Source of the DNA: Rhodospirillales bacterium
Lineage (GTDB): Bacteria; Pseudomonadota; Alphaproteobacteria; Kiloniellales; JACOMY01
DNA length: 45,555 bases
Reading direction: 5' to 3'
Assembly (NCBI GenBank): GCA_014324045.1
Contig: JACOMY010000029.1
Span: forward strand, 1-45,555
The stretch's first letter is position 1; every line of letters begins with the position of its first letter. The position numbers and the translations under genes are program-made. The notes under the pieces were generated by a model. It had not been told where the DNA came from. It made no database searches and was given only the letters and a program-made list of their open reading frames with translations. Positions 25,696 to 36,519 of this stretch are shown piece by piece.

Positions 25696-27434
25696 CTCAG
25701 GCCCCCGATCAACTTGCTCCACCCCAAACCATAGGTCTGGACCTCAGGCCCGGCAACGGCGCGGTGCACCGGATGGAGAGCCGCAAGAAGCAGGCTCTCG
25801 AGACCGGCCGCTCCCGCCTGCTTGTCGCCGGAGTGGGCTTCGCGCTGGCCTTCTTCCTCGTCGCCTCGCGTATGGTCGAACTGGCCGTCGCCCCGCTAGC
25901 GCGCGAGCCTTCGCTGGCGGCCAGCCAAGTCGGCGATCGGCTAGATACCGGCCGCGCCGAGATCCTGGACCGCAACGGCATCGTCTTGGCTACCACCCTG
26001 CCGATGGCCTCGCTTTATGCCGATACCGCGCAGATCGTTTATCCCGAACAGGCCGCGCAGCGCCTGCGGACGGTCTTGCCGGAGCTGGATCAGGTCCGGC
26101 TGACTAAGACCTTCGCCAGCGGGAAGCGCTTCGTCTGGATCAAGCGCAAGATCTCGCCCACAAAGCAGTTCAAGGTGAACCGCCTGGGTATCCCAGGGCT
26201 GCACTTCCAGCGGGAGATGACCCGGATCTATCCCATGGGCCGGCTGACCGCGCACCTCTTAGGTTACACCAACATCGATAACCGCGGGTTGGCCGGCATC
26301 GAGCAGGCCTTCGACAAACGCTTGCGGGAGAGTAGTGTACCGCTGAAGATCTCGATCGATCTGCGTATTCAACACCTCGTAGCCGAGGAATTAGCCGCGG
26401 CGAAAGAGACCTTTCGGGCGATCGGCGCGGCCGGTTTGGTAATGGATGCCAACAATGGCGAGGTGCTGGCTAGCATCTCGCTGCCGAGCTATAATCCTTA
26501 CCGTCCGGAAGATCTGACCGAGGACGAGATCGACCGCAACAGCCTCGGCGTCTACGAATTGGGCTCGATCTTCAAGGTGCTGACTTTGGCCATGGGCATC
26601 GAAGAGGGCGTGGTGCGCCTGACCGATGCCTTCGATGCCCGCAAGCCGCTGAAGATCGGCGGCCATACCATCGACGACTTTCACGCCAAGCGAACGGTAC
26701 TGACAGTGCCGGAAGTCTTCATTCATTCCTCCAACATAGGCACGGCCCTGATCGCCAGCCGGGTCGGCGGCGAGCGCCTGAAGGGCTACCTTGACGAATT
26801 GGGCATGCTAGAGACCTTGGAGGGGACGCAGCTACACACCGCCCGTCCGATCCTGCCGCTGCGCTGGCAAGCGGTGAACGTCGCCACCATCGCCTTCGGC
26901 CATGGCATCGCCGTCACTCCGCTCCATTTTGCGGCAGCCGCAGCGGCGACGGTTAATGGCGGCTATTACTACAGCCCCCGCTTTACCTTGCACGACAAGC
27001 CGTTCGAAGAAGTTCTGGAAGAAGGCAGGCAGGCCTTCTCGCGTAAGACCTCGGAGGCGATGCGTTGGCTCATGCGCCTCAACGTGCAAAAGGGCTCCGG
27101 ACGTAAGGCTGCGGTCGAGGGTTACTTGGTCGGCGGCAAGACCGGCACGCCGGAAAAGCTGATCGGCGGCCGCTATGCCAAGAATCGACGGATGGCGAAC
27201 TTCGTGGCCGCCTTTCCCATGGACCGGCCACGTTTCCTCGTACTGATCATGCTGGACGAGCCCAAGCCGACAAAAGACACCTACGGCTACGCGACCGCCG
27301 GCTGGGTCGCCGCGCCGGTCACCGGCCGCCTGATTGCGCGCTTGGCACCATTGCTGGGTGTTGATCCGGCCGCCAAGGAAGCCAGCGAGATCGCCGACCG
27401 TCACCTCATCCCGGTCGTCATCGGAGGAGACTAA
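25692..27434 (+). CDS. ftsI: Septal peptidoglycan transpeptidase FtsI (PBP3)
   Basis: The product is 580 residues. It has a cytoplasmic tail with RKKQALETGRSRLLV, a membrane helix at about 44-62, a pedestal domain and a class B penicillin-binding domain. The active-site motifs are intact: SxxK as Ser292-IFK295 (ELGSIFKVL), SxN as Ser346-Ser347-Asn348, and KTG at 483-485 (GGKTGTPEK). It crosslinks septal peptidoglycan with FtsW. The start overlaps the ftsL stop (ATGA), and the stop is one base before the TTG of murE. Confidence 0.97.
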   Translation: MTQAPDQLAPPQTIGLDLRPGNGAVHRMESRKKQALETGRSRLLVAGVGFALAFFLVASRMVELAVAPLAREPSLAASQVGDRLDTGRAEILDRNGIVLATTLPMASLYADTAQIVYPEQAAQRLRTVLPELDQVRLTKTFASGKRFVWIKRKISPTKQFKVNRLGIPGLHFQREMTRIYPMGRLTAHLLGYTNIDNRGLAGIEQAFDKRLRESSVPLKISIDLRIQHLVAEELAAAKETFRAIGAAGLVMDANNGEVLASISLPSYNPYRPEDLTEDEIDRNSLGVYELGSIFKVLTLAMGIEEGVVRLTDAFDARKPLKIGGHTIDDFHAKRTVLTVPEVFIHSSNIGTALIASRVGGERLKGYLDELGMLETLEGTQLHTARPILPLRWQAVNVATIAFGHGIAVTPLHFAAAAAATVNGGYYYSPRFTLHDKPFEEVLEEGRQAFSRKTSEAMRWLMRLNVQKGSGRKAAVEGYLVGGKTGTPEKLIGGRYAKNRRMANFVAAFPMDRPRFLVLIMLDEPKPTKDTYGYATAGWVAAPVTGRLIARLAPLLGVDPAAKEASEIADRHLIPVVIGGD

Positions 27435-27435
27435 C

Positions 27436-28926
27436 TTGCGTCTCACTGACCTCCTGTCCGCCGCCTCTCTACCGCTAGCCGCCCCTTTGGCGCTGGCCAA
27501 GGCGGACGTGGAGGTCTCGGGCCTTACTCTGGACAGCCGGCAGGCGATGCCTGGCAGCCTTTTCGCCGCCCTTCCCGGCAACCACGCGGATGGACGCGAC
27601 TTTATCCCTCAGGCACTTGCCCAAGGCGCCGTCGCAGTCCTCGCGAAACCGGGCACTCGCCTGCCGGCCGGCAGTACGGCGACACTGATCCCCTGCCACA
27701 ATCCCAAGCACTGGCTAGCGATCCTGGCCGGCGTGTTTCATGCACCGCAGCCGCGCACCGTCACCTGCGTTACTGGCACCAGCGGCAAGACCTCGGTCGC
27801 GCACTTCGCCCGCACGCTATGGGAGGTTATAGGGATGCCGGCGGCCTCACTCGGCACCCTCGGCGTCTTCCACTCGGTCGAGAGCCTACCGACCTCCCTC
27901 ACCACGCCAGACAGCATCGCCATTCACTGCGCTTTACAGAAACTGCAGGCGAAAGGCATCGAACGCGCAGTGCTGGAGGCCTCCAGCCATGGGCTCGACC
28001 AACACAGGCTGGATGGGCTGGAGATCGCCGCCGCTGCCTTCACCAATCTGAGCCACGAGCATCTCGACTACCACGAGAGCATGGCGGCCTACTTTGCTGC
28101 CAAAGTCCGCCTCTTCACCGATCTGCTGCGACCGGACGGCTTGGCCGTGCTCAATGCCGACAGTCCCTATTATGAACAGCTGACGCTGATCGCCCGCGAA
28201 CGCGGCCAGCGGATCCTCTCCTACGGCACCGACGGCGCCGCTGACCTGCGTATCCTGGAGCGGAAGGCCGAGAGCAGAGGTCAAGTCCTGACACTCTTCG
28301 TCGATGGCTCCAAGCAGCGCCTGCAGTTCCCGTTGATCGGTGACTTCCAGGCGATGAACGCCTTGGCAGCCTTGGGCCTAGTCATGGGCACCGGCGCTGC
28401 CCCCGCAGAGGCGCTAGAGGCCATGACCAAGCTCACCCCGGTCCCCGGGCGCTTGGAGTTCGTGGGCTCGACAGCTACGGGGGGTCGAGTCTACATTGAT
28501 TATGCGCATAAGCCCGGCGCCTTGAAAGCCGTGCTGACCACACTCCGGCCCTATGCGCGCAAGCGGCTGTGGTTGGTGATCGGCTGCGGCGGTGACCGCG
28601 ACCGCGAAAAGCGGCCAGTCATGGGATGCTTGGCAGCCAAGCTAGCGGATCACGGCATTGTCACCGACGACAACCCCCGCGGCGAGGATCCGGCCGAGAT
28701 CCGCGCTGCCGTGCTGCAGGGCCATCCGAATCTCACCGAGATCGGCGACCGACGTCAGGCCATCGAAGCTGCGGTGCAAGCTCTCAAGAAGAGTGATCTG
28801 CTGGTGATTGCCGGCAAGGGACACGAGAGTGGTCAAACCGCAGGCGGCAAGACCACGCCCTTCGACGACCGCGTAGTCGCGCGCGAAGCGATTGCCGCCA
28901 CCAAAGGGCAGAGCAGCGCCGCATGA
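27436..28926 (+). CDS. murE: UDP-MurNAc-tripeptide synthetase MurE (meso-diaminopimelate-adding)
   Basis: The product is 496 residues from a TTG start with GGAGGAG eight bases upstream. The N-terminal domain (GLTLDSRQAMPGSLFAALPG) binds UDP. The central ATP-binding loop is TGTSGKT (113-119). The C-terminal DNPR motif (TDDNPRGEDP, 412-415) is the signature of enzymes that add meso-diaminopimelate rather than lysine, so the organism has A1-gamma-type peptidoglycan. The frame extends upstream into ftsI, but no better start is seen. It is coupled to murF by ATGA. Confidence 0.97.
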   Translation: MRLTDLLSAASLPLAAPLALAKADVEVSGLTLDSRQAMPGSLFAALPGNHADGRDFIPQALAQGAVAVLAKPGTRLPAGSTATLIPCHNPKHWLAILAGVFHAPQPRTVTCVTGTSGKTSVAHFARTLWEVIGMPAASLGTLGVFHSVESLPTSLTTPDSIAIHCALQKLQAKGIERAVLEASSHGLDQHRLDGLEIAAAAFTNLSHEHLDYHESMAAYFAAKVRLFTDLLRPDGLAVLNADSPYYEQLTLIARERGQRILSYGTDGAADLRILERKAESRGQVLTLFVDGSKQRLQFPLIGDFQAMNALAALGLVMGTGAAPAEALEAMTKLTPVPGRLEFVGSTATGGRVYIDYAHKPGALKAVLTTLRPYARKRLWLVIGCGGDRDREKRPVMGCLAAKLADHGIVTDDNPRGEDPAEIRAAVLQGHPNLTEIGDRRQAIEAAVQALKKSDLLVIAGKGHESGQTAGGKTTPFDDRVVAREAIAATKGQSSAA

Positions 28927-30347
28927 CCACTCCCCTCTGGACAGCACGGGAAGCAGCCGAAGCCACCGGCGGCGTCCAGCAGGGCGACTGGACGGCAACC
29001 GGCGTTTCCATCGACAGCCGCACGGTCGCACCCGGCGACCTTTTCGTTGCCTTGGCCGGCCCCAGTTTCGACGGACACGATTTCGTCGGAGCCGCCCTCG
29101 CAAAGGGAGCGGTGGCAGCCCTAGTGCATCGGCGGCCGGAGGGCCTGCCCGAGACTGCGCCCCTGTTGATGGTGAAGGATAGTCTGGAGGGCCTGACAGC
29201 CCTGGGCCGCGCCGCGCGCACGCGGACGACGTCGTGCTGCTTTGGCATCACCGGCAGCGTCGGCAAGACCAGCAGCAAAGAGATGTTGCGCGCCGCCCTG
29301 TCGGGTGCCGGCCAGACCTATGCCTCGACCGCCAGTTTCAATAACCACTGGGGTGTGCCGCTCAGTCTCGCCCGCATGCCGCTGAAAGCCGACTACGGCG
29401 TCTTCGAAATGGGCATGAATCATCCAGGCGAGATTAGGGCCCTAGTCGACCTAGTGCGCCCCAAGGTTGCCCTCGTTACTCAGATTGCGCCTGCCCACTT
29501 GGCCTACTTTCCCGAGGGACTGGATGGCATCGCCAAGGCCAAGGCGGAGATCTTCGAGGGGCTGGAGCATGGCGGCACGGCGGTGATCAACGCCGATGCC
29601 CCGCGCAGCGCTCTCCTTCGCGAGATGGCAGAGACTCTTGGTGCCAAAGTGGTCAGATTCGGCAGATCGACTGAGGCCGAATATCGACTGCTGGAGCTCT
29701 CCGTCATGGGCGATGCAAGTCTGGTGCGCGTCGCCCTGCCCAGTGGCGATTTCTCCTTCAGCTTGGGGTTGCCCGGTCGCCACATGGTCTTAAACGCTCT
29801 GGGCGTCCTAGCCGCTGCCTTGGCCGTGGGCCTTTCTCCTGAGACGACAGCCATGGGCCTCGCCGGCCTGGATCCGATGAAGGGGCGCGGCAAGCGCCAG
29901 ACCATCGCCCTGCCGGGCGGCGGTGCCTTCATCCTGATCGACGAAGGCTACAACGCCAATCCAACTTCCGTCGGGGTCGCCCTGGAACTCTTGCGGACAA
30001 CAGCGCCCAGAGGACAAGGTCGCCGACTGGCGGTCCTGGGCGATATGCTTGAGCTTGGCGACCGGTCGGCGGAATTACACGCTGGATTGGCAACTGCCGT
30101 CGAGGCTGCAGGCTGCGAACAGCTGTTCAGCTGCGGCGCAGAGATGCTGGCCTTACAAGAGGCCTTGCCGCAGCAGCTTCGAACCGCGCATCGCGCGACC
30201 TCGGCGGAACTGGCACCGCTGGTCGTAGCCGAAATTCGTTCAGGCGACGTGGTCCTAGTCAAGGGCTCTCTCGGCACCCGCATGGCGGTGATCGTCAGCG
30301 CCCTTGAGACACTGGAACCCACCAAGATTAATCGGCACCCAGCTTAG
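28923..30347 (+). CDS. murF: UDP-MurNAc-tripeptide:D-Ala-D-Ala ligase MurF
   Basis: The product is 474 residues. It has the N-terminal GVSIDSRTVAPGDLFVALAG, the ATP loop TGSVGKT (110-116), FNNHWGVPLSLARMP for substrate binding, and ILIDEGYNANPTSV near the C-terminal domain. It completes the UDP-MurNAc-pentapeptide in the cytoplasm. It overlaps the murE stop and ends 12 bases before mraY. Confidence 0.97.
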   Translation: MTTPLWTAREAAEATGGVQQGDWTATGVSIDSRTVAPGDLFVALAGPSFDGHDFVGAALAKGAVAALVHRRPEGLPETAPLLMVKDSLEGLTALGRAARTRTTSCCFGITGSVGKTSSKEMLRAALSGAGQTYASTASFNNHWGVPLSLARMPLKADYGVFEMGMNHPGEIRALVDLVRPKVALVTQIAPAHLAYFPEGLDGIAKAKAEIFEGLEHGGTAVINADAPRSALLREMAETLGAKVVRFGRSTEAEYRLLELSVMGDASLVRVALPSGDFSFSLGLPGRHMVLNALGVLAAALAVGLSPETTAMGLAGLDPMKGRGKRQTIALPGGGAFILIDEGYNANPTSVGVALELLRTTAPRGQGRRLAVLGDMLELGDRSAELHAGLATAVEAAGCEQLFSCGAEMLALQEALPQQLRTAHRATSAELAPLVVAEIRSGDVVLVKGSLGTRMAVIVSALETLEPTKINRHPA

Positions 30348-30359
30348 AGGAGAGGCGGC

Positions 30360-31448
30360 GTGCTCTATCATATCTTTGTTCCGCTCGCAGACGAATTTAT
30401 CGTCTTCAACGTCTTTCGCTACCTCACCTTCCGCACCGGCGGGGCGGTGATGACGGCGCTCGTCCTCTCCTTCATCCTAGGCCCCAAGATCATTGATTGG
30501 CTGAATGCGAAACAGAGGGGAGGTCAGCCGATCCGGGAGGATGGCCCAAAGAGCCACCTTCTGACCAAGAAGGGAACGCCGACTATGGGCGGACTCCTGA
30601 TCCTGATCGCGCTCACCTTGAGCACCTTGCTCTGGGCCAATCTCAATAATGGTTTCGTTTGGGTAGTGCTGATGGTGACTCTAGGCTTCGGCCTGGTGGG
30701 CTTTGGCGACGACTATCTGAAGCTCACGCGCCGCAATCACAAAGGTCTGCCTGGCCGCACAAAACTTTTCACCCAGTTCTCGATCGCGCTGATCGCGTTG
30801 CTATGGGCGCAGGCGCTTTCCCCCGACAGCCTGCAGTCGCATCTGGCCGTTCCCTTCTTCAAAGACGTGCTGATCGACCTAGGCTATTTCTTCATCCCTT
30901 TCGCCATGGTGGTGATGGTTGGTTCCTCCAACGCTGTAAATTTCACCGACGGACTGGACGGCCTGGCGATCGTACCGATCGCCATCGCCGCCGCCTGCTT
31001 CGCCCTGATCGCCTATCTGGCCGGCAACGCGTTTTTTGCCGACTATCTGCGGATCCTCTATGTCCCCGGCACTGGCGATCTCGCAGTCTTCTGCGGCGCC
31101 CTGATCGGCGCCTCATTGGGCTTCCTCTGGTTCAATGCACCGCCGGCCATGGTCTTCATGGGCGATACCGGATCGCTATCGTGCGGCGGTGCGCTGGGCG
31201 CTATTGCCGTGGTCGCCAAGCATGAGTTGGTTCTGATCATCATCGGCGGCCTCTTCGTGCTGGAGACGATCTCAGTGATCGTCCAAGTCATCTTTTTTAG
31301 GATCACCGGCAAGCGAGTCTTCCGGATGGCGCCGATCCACCATCACTTCGAGAAAAAGGGCTGGGCCGAGAGCACCGTGGTGATCCGCTTCTGGATCATC
31401 GCCGTGGTGCTGGCCCTGATCGGCCTCTCGACCTTGAAGTTGCGCTAG
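30360..31448 (+). CDS. mraY: Phospho-MurNAc-pentapeptide translocase MraY
   Basis: The product is 362 residues from a GTG start with GAGGAGAGG upstream. About ten membrane helices are visible. The catalytic region includes the [20 protein letters not shown] loop with Asp117-Asp118, and [10 protein letters not shown] with Asp197 and Asp200. The [12 protein letters not shown] motif (as [10 protein letters not shown] here) lies near the C-terminus. It transfers phospho-MurNAc-pentapeptide to undecaprenyl phosphate to make lipid I. Confidence 0.97.
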   Translation: MLYHIFVPLADEFIVFNVFRYLTFRTGGAVMTALVLSFILGPKIIDWLNAKQRGGQPIREDGPKSHLLTKKGTPTMGGLLILIALTLSTLLWANLNNGFVWVVLMVTLGFGLVGFGDDYLKLTRRNHKGLPGRTKLFTQFSIALIALLWAQALSPDSLQSHLAVPFFKDVLIDLGYFFIPFAMVVMVGSSNAVNFTDGLDGLAIVPIAIAAACFALIAYLAGNAFFADYLRILYVPGTGDLAVFCGALIGASLGFLWFNAPPAMVFMGDTGSLSCGGALGAIAVVAKHELVLIIIGGLFVLETISVIVQVIFFRITGKRVFRMAPIHHHFEKKGWAESTVVIRFWIIAVVLALIGLSTLKLR

Positions 31449-31459
31449 GAGCCACTTGG

Positions 31460-32848
31460 ATGATCCCCCTCCCCTTCGCCAAAGGCCAGCGCTATGCCGT
31501 GCTAGGGCTCGCACGTTCCGGCCTCACGGCTGCGCAGGCCTTGGCAGCCAGCGGCGCCGAGGTGCTGGCCTGGGACGATTCCGAGGCAGCCCGTCAGCGT
31601 GCGGAAGCCGCCGGCATTGCCTTAGTCCCTCTGGACGGCTTGGCTTGGGAGGGGATCGAAGGACTGGTCCTCTCGCCCGGCATTCCGCACAATTTCCCGA
31701 AGCCCCATCCGGTCACACATGCTGCCAAGCAAGCCAAGGTACAGCTGATAGGCGACGTCGAATTATTGGCCCTGGCCTGTTCCAAGGCCCGCTATCTCGG
31801 CATCACCGGAACCAACGGCAAGTCGACGACCACGGCACTGGCCGGACACTTGCTGCAATACACAGGCCTCACGACCGCCGTCGGCGGCAACCTGGGCAAG
31901 CCGGTGCTGAGCCTCCCTGCACTGAATGAACGTGGCGTCTACGTTCTGGAGCTCTCCAGCTATCAACTGGAGCTGCTACACAGCCTGACCTGCGATGCCG
32001 CCGTACTGTTGAACATCACGCCGGATCATCTGGACCGGCACGGCGGCTTCGAAGGCTATTTGGCCGCCAAGGCCAGGATTTTCCGCGGTCAGAAGACCCC
32101 GCAGACCGCCATCGTCGGCGTCGATCAAGAGGCCGGGCAGAGGCTCGCAGACCTTCTGGAACAAGAAGGACAGGTCCGTCCGATCCGCATCTCTCTGGAG
32201 GGCGCGGTGACCGGCGGCCTCTTCTATCGCGACGGCTGGCTCTACGACGACAGCGAGGGCCCCGCTGAGCGTTTGGTCGCGTTGGATACCTACCCGCACT
32301 TGCCGGGCAAGCACAACCTGCAGAACATCGCTGCGGCCTACGCTGCCTGCCGCACCTTGGGCCTTCCGCGCGCAACCCTTCTGGAGGGCTTGGCCAGCTT
32401 CCCGGGCCTCGCTCACCGCCTGGAGCTGGTGGCAGAGCGCAACGGCGTGCGCTTCGTCAACGATTCCAAAGCGACCAATGCCGAGGCGGCAGCCACCGCG
32501 CTCTCCAGCTACGACGGAATCTACTGGATCGCCGGCGGAATACCCAAAGATGGCGGTCTTGCTGGCCTTGAGCCCCTCTTTTCTCGCATCCGCCGCGCCT
32601 TCCTGATCGGCGAGGCGCAGGATGCCTTCGCTGCCGAACTGGCCGGCAAGGTGACAGCCCAATGCTGCGGCACCTTGGAGACCGCGGTCCGCGCTGCTGC
32701 AAAGCTGGCAATACGGGAGAGCGGCGGCAAGGCTGTGGTGCTGCTGTCACCCGCCTGCGCCTCCCTCGATCAATTCCCCGACTTCGAGGCGCGCGGCGAG
32801 ACCTTTCGCGCCGTGGTCGCCGCCCTAGAAGAGGAGGTTGAGCTATGA
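31460..32848 (+). CDS. murD: UDP-MurNAc-L-alanine:D-glutamate ligase MurD
   Basis: The product is 462 residues. It has an N-terminal Rossmann domain (AVLGLARSGLTAAQALAASG), the ATP loop TGTNGKS (116-122), ELSSYQLELL and ITPDHLDRHGGFEGY, and the C-terminal LSPACASLDQFPDFEARGE typical of MurD. It adds D-glutamate to UDP-MurNAc-L-Ala. It starts 11 bases after mraY and overlaps ftsW by ATGA. Confidence 0.97.
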   Translation: MIPLPFAKGQRYAVLGLARSGLTAAQALAASGAEVLAWDDSEAARQRAEAAGIALVPLDGLAWEGIEGLVLSPGIPHNFPKPHPVTHAAKQAKVQLIGDVELLALACSKARYLGITGTNGKSTTTALAGHLLQYTGLTTAVGGNLGKPVLSLPALNERGVYVLELSSYQLELLHSLTCDAAVLLNITPDHLDRHGGFEGYLAAKARIFRGQKTPQTAIVGVDQEAGQRLADLLEQEGQVRPIRISLEGAVTGGLFYRDGWLYDDSEGPAERLVALDTYPHLPGKHNLQNIAAAYAACRTLGLPRATLLEGLASFPGLAHRLELVAERNGVRFVNDSKATNAEAAATALSSYDGIYWIAGGIPKDGGLAGLEPLFSRIRRAFLIGEAQDAFAAELAGKVTAQCCGTLETAVRAAAKLAIRESGGKAVVLLSPACASLDQFPDFEARGETFRAVVAALEEEVEL

Positions 32849-33975
32849 GTCTGGCCCGCAGCGATCAAAGCCTCCTGGCACGCTGGTGGTGGACCGTCGA
32901 TCGCTGGCAGTTGACCGCCATCATCGCCCTGATGGTTTCCGGGCTGGTGTTAATGCTGGCAGCCTCGCCTTCAGCGGCCGTCCGAATGGGCATCGACGGC
33001 CCCTTCCTGCTGGCCCGGCGGCAATTGATGTATATGCCGCTGGCAGTGATTGCCATGCTGGGAATCTCTCTGGCGACACCACGCCAAGTGCACCGCATCG
33101 CCGCGTTCGGGCTGCTTGGCAGCCTACTGCTAGTTGCCGCAACCCTGGGCGTTGGCACCGAGATCAAGGGCGCTAGCCGCTGGATCCGGTTGCCCGGGCT
33201 ATCGCTGCTGCAGCCCTCCGAATTCGTCAAACCCTGCTTTGCCGTCATGACCGGTTGGTTGCTGGCCAGTTGGCGCACCTCCGTCGGCTTGCCTGCCGTG
33301 CCGATTGCCGGTGCCCTCTGGGCTACGGTGGTCGGCCTTCTGCTGCTGCAGCCGGACGTCGGGCAGGCTGTGTTAGTGACCGGCATCTTCGGCGCCCAAC
33401 TCTTTCTGGCCGGCCTAGCGATGATCCTGGTCGCTATCGCCCTGGTGGCCGCAGTCTGCGGCCTGGTCGCAATCTATTTCCTCTTTCCCCACGTCACCGA
33501 GCGGATCGACGGCTTCTTAGGCAACGAAGGCGGCAGCGACAGCTATCAGATCGAACGCTCTCTGGAGGCCTTTCGTAACGGTGGTCTCTGGGGGCGTGGC
33601 CCCGGCGAGGGGCAAGTGAAGGACCATCTGCCCGACGTACATTCCGACTTCATTCTGGCGGTCGCCGGAGAGGAGTTTGGCCTTGTCGTCTGCCTAGTCC
33701 TGGTCGCGCTCTTCGCCTTCGTGGTGCTGCGCGGTTTCTCCAAGGCCAGGGCGGACCAGAGCCTCTTCGTACTGCTTGGTGCTGCTGGTCTGGTGACGCA
33801 GTTGGGCCTACAAGCGATGATCAACATGGCCTCCTCGCTAAGTCTAATCCCCACCAAGGGCATGACCCTCCCCTTCATCAGCTACGGCGGCTCCAGCTAT
33901 CTGGCCCTAGCATTGGCCATGGGCATGCTGCTGGCGCTCACTCGGCGGCGGCCATCCTCGGAGACCGAGATATGA
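32845..33975 (+). CDS. ftsW: Septal peptidoglycan glycosyltransferase FtsW (SEDS family)
   Basis: The product is 376 residues with about ten membrane helices. The SEDS signatures RWIRLPGLSLLQPSEFVKP, GRGPGEGQVKDHLPDVHSDF and FISYGGSS are present. The invariant Asp after LPDVHSD lies in the large periplasmic loop. FtsW polymerises lipid II at the septum with FtsI. It overlaps both murD and murG by four bases. Confidence 0.97.
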   Translation: MSLARSDQSLLARWWWTVDRWQLTAIIALMVSGLVLMLAASPSAAVRMGIDGPFLLARRQLMYMPLAVIAMLGISLATPRQVHRIAAFGLLGSLLLVAATLGVGTEIKGASRWIRLPGLSLLQPSEFVKPCFAVMTGWLLASWRTSVGLPAVPIAGALWATVVGLLLLQPDVGQAVLVTGIFGAQLFLAGLAMILVAIALVAAVCGLVAIYFLFPHVTERIDGFLGNEGGSDSYQIERSLEAFRNGGLWGRGPGEGQVKDHLPDVHSDFILAVAGEEFGLVVCLVLVALFAFVVLRGFSKARADQSLFVLLGAAGLVTQLGLQAMINMASSLSLIPTKGMTLPFISYGGSSYLALALAMGMLLALTRRRPSSETEI

Positions 33976-35078
33976 GCGGGCCCGTAATCGCCTTAGCCGC
34001 TGGCGGCACCGGCGGCCACATCTTTCCGGCCGAGGCCTTGGCGCGCGCCCTGCTAGCCCGCGGCTGCCGCGTGCTCTTACTGACCGACCGTCGCGGCCAA
34101 GGTTGCGCCAATCTGCCGGACATCGAAGTGATTCACCTTGCCGGCAACGCGGTCCTTAGCCGCTCGCTACTGCGCAAAACCTTGTCTTCGCTGGCACTAC
34201 TGCGCGGCGCCTGGCAAGCCCGCAGCCCGCTGAAGGCCGCTGATGCGAAGGCCGTAGTAGGCTTCGGCGGATTCGCCTCCGTGCCTCCCAGCTTGGCCGC
34301 AACCAGCCTAGGTCTGCCCTTAATCTTGCACGAACAGAATGCTGTCTTGGGACGCGCCAATCGTCTATTGGCCGGGAGGGCAACCCTGCTTGCTACGGCC
34401 TTTCCGAACGTACGTGCCTCCGACCCGACCAAGATCAAACGGATCGGTAACCCGGTTAGACCGGCTGTGGCCGCCTTGCGCGAACGCCCCTACCCCATCC
34501 CGACCGCCGAGGGTCGGCTGTCGCTGCTGGTCACTGGCGGATCGCAGGGTGCCAAGGTATTCGACAATCTGGTGCCAGACGCGCTGGCGAAACTTCCCGA
34601 GGCCCTGCGGCAGCGGCTGGACCTCGTGCAGCAAGTGCGTGCTGCAGATTGCGCTGTCCTAGCCAAGCGCTATGCGGCGCTGGGCATAGAGGCCACGCTC
34701 GCGCCCTTCTTTCAAGACCTGCCGGAGCGCCTGGCAGCAGCTCAACTGCTGATCGGCCGCGCTGGTGCATCGACGATCTTCGAGTTGGCAATGGCCGGAC
34801 GGCCGGGCCTACTGATCCCCTATCCCAATGCCGCCGACGACCATCAGAGCGCCAATGCCAGAGCCTTCGCCGCAGGCGGCGGCGGCTGGCTTATACAAGA
34901 GGCGGCCTTGGATGCAGAAGCGATCTCGGACAAGCTCCATGATCTCTTCGAAGCACCAGAGCAGTTGATTGAAGCCGCCAAGAGAGCGCGCGCCTTCGCG
35001 ACGCCGCAGGCTACCGACGATTTAGCCGGACTGACCCTCTCCGTCGCCGGCATCGCCCAGGCTGAGAAGAATATCTAG
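33972..35078 (+). CDS. murG: Lipid II synthase MurG (UDP-GlcNAc transferase)
   Basis: The product is 368 residues. It has the N-terminal [35 protein letters not shown], the second glycine loop [14 protein letters not shown], and [21 protein letters not shown] for UDP-GlcNAc binding. It converts lipid I to lipid II on the inner face of the membrane. The start overlaps ftsW by ATGA, and murC follows after four bases. Confidence 0.97.
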   Translation: MSGPVIALAAGGTGGHIFPAEALARALLARGCRVLLLTDRRGQGCANLPDIEVIHLAGNAVLSRSLLRKTLSSLALLRGAWQARSPLKAADAKAVVGFGGFASVPPSLAATSLGLPLILHEQNAVLGRANRLLAGRATLLATAFPNVRASDPTKIKRIGNPVRPAVAALRERPYPIPTAEGRLSLLVTGGSQGAKVFDNLVPDALAKLPEALRQRLDLVQQVRAADCAVLAKRYAALGIEATLAPFFQDLPERLAAAQLLIGRAGASTIFELAMAGRPGLLIPYPNAADDHQSANARAFAAGGGGWLIQEAALDAEAISDKLHDLFEAPEQLIEAAKRARAFATPQATDDLAGLTLSVAGIAQAEKNI

Positions 35079-35082
35079 AGCC

Positions 35083-36519
35083 ATGCGCGCTCTACCGCTC
35101 GACCTAGGCATCATCCACTTCGTCGGCATCGGCGGCATCGGCATGAGCGGCATCGCCGAGGTGCTGCATAACCTGGGCTACAAGGTCCAAGGCTCCGACA
35201 TCGCCGACAGCACCAACGTCAAGCGACTACGTGACCTAGGCATCTCGGTCGTTATTGGCCACCGCCCTGAGAACGTTGCCGGGGCCGAAATCGTGGTGAT
35301 CTCCTCGGCCGTGAAGACAAACAACCCTGAGATGGAAGAAGCCCGCGCCCGCTTCTTGCCGGTTGTGCGTCGCGCCGAGATGCTAGGCGAGCTTATGCGC
35401 CTGAAGTGGTCAATCGCCGTCGGCGGCACCCACGGTAAGACCACTATCACCTCAATGGTCGGGACCCTGCTGGAGACTGCCAAGCTGGACCCCACCGTCA
35501 TCAACGGCGGCATCATCAACGCTTATAGCACCAGCACCCGGTTAGGGGCCGGCAACTGGATGGTGGTCGAGGCCGACGAGAGCGACGGTACCTTCATCAA
35601 GCTGCCGGCCATTGTCTCCGTGGTTACTAACATGGACCCCGAACACCTGGATTTCTACGGCACTGCCGAAGCCATGCAGGAGGCCTACAAGACCTTCGTC
35701 CAGAACATTCCCTTCTACGGCTTTGCGGTGCTCTGCATCGACCATCCGGTGGTGCAGAACATGATCGGCCAGATCGAGGATCGCCGCATTGTGACCTACG
35801 GCCTCTCCGCCTCCGCCGAGGTGCGCGCGGTTGAACTGGAACCCTTGGCCAACGGCTTCCGCTTCGCCGTCGAGATCACACCGCGCCACAGCGGCGAAAC
35901 TCATGTCTGGCGCAACATGGTCCTGCCGATGCTGGGCCGGCACAACGTACAGAACGCGCTCTCGGTGATCGCTATCGCCCACGAACTCGGGTTGGCCGAG
36001 GAGATTGCACGCGAGACTTTGCACCGCTTCCAGGGGGTGAAGCGCCGCTTTACCCGGATCGGCACGGTAAACGGCGTCACGGTGATCGACGACTACGGCC
36101 ATCATCCAGTGGAGATCGCCGCCGTGCTGTCAGCCGCCCGCCAGCATATGATGGGTCGAGAGCCGCACGGTCGAATCATTGCGGTCATGCAGCCGCATCG
36201 CTACAGCCGTCTGGCACAGTTCTTCGAAGACTTCTGCGCCTGTTTCAACGAGGCCGACCGCGTGCTGATCGCCGACGTTTTCGCCGCCGGCGAGGCGCCG
36301 ATCGAAGGCTACGATTCAGCAACTCTTGTTGCCGGCCTACGCAGCCACGGCCACCCCGCTGCCGACCACCTACCGGACCACACAATACTGGCCCACGTCA
36401 TCCACTACATGGCACAGCCGGGCGACTTGGTGATCTGCCTCGGCGCCGGCTCCATAACGCATTGGGCCAATGCGCTGCCGCAGCAGCTGGCCGAACTCTA
36501 CGGCGAGGTGCCAGAATGA
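35083..36519 (+). CDS. murC: UDP-N-acetylmuramate:L-alanine ligase MurC
   Basis: The product is 478 residues. It has the N-terminal [20 protein letters not shown] followed by KVQGSD, the ATP loop [12 protein letters not shown] (Lys119), [10 protein letters not shown] and the C-terminal [10 protein letters not shown]. It adds L-alanine to UDP-MurNAc, the first peptide step. Its stop overlaps the murB start. Confidence 0.97.
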   Translation: MRALPLDLGIIHFVGIGGIGMSGIAEVLHNLGYKVQGSDIADSTNVKRLRDLGISVVIGHRPENVAGAEIVVISSAVKTNNPEMEEARARFLPVVRRAEMLGELMRLKWSIAVGGTHGKTTITSMVGTLLETAKLDPTVINGGIINAYSTSTRLGAGNWMVVEADESDGTFIKLPAIVSVVTNMDPEHLDFYGTAEAMQEAYKTFVQNIPFYGFAVLCIDHPVVQNMIGQIEDRRIVTYGLSASAEVRAVELEPLANGFRFAVEITPRHSGETHVWRNMVLPMLGRHNVQNALSVIAIAHELGLAEEIARETLHRFQGVKRRFTRIGTVNGVTVIDDYGHHPVEIAAVLSAARQHMMGREPHGRIIAVMQPHRYSRLAQFFEDFCACFNEADRVLIADVFAAGEAPIEGYDSATLVAGLRSHGHPAADHLPDHTILAHVIHYMAQPGDLVICLGAGSITHWANALPQQLAELYGEVPE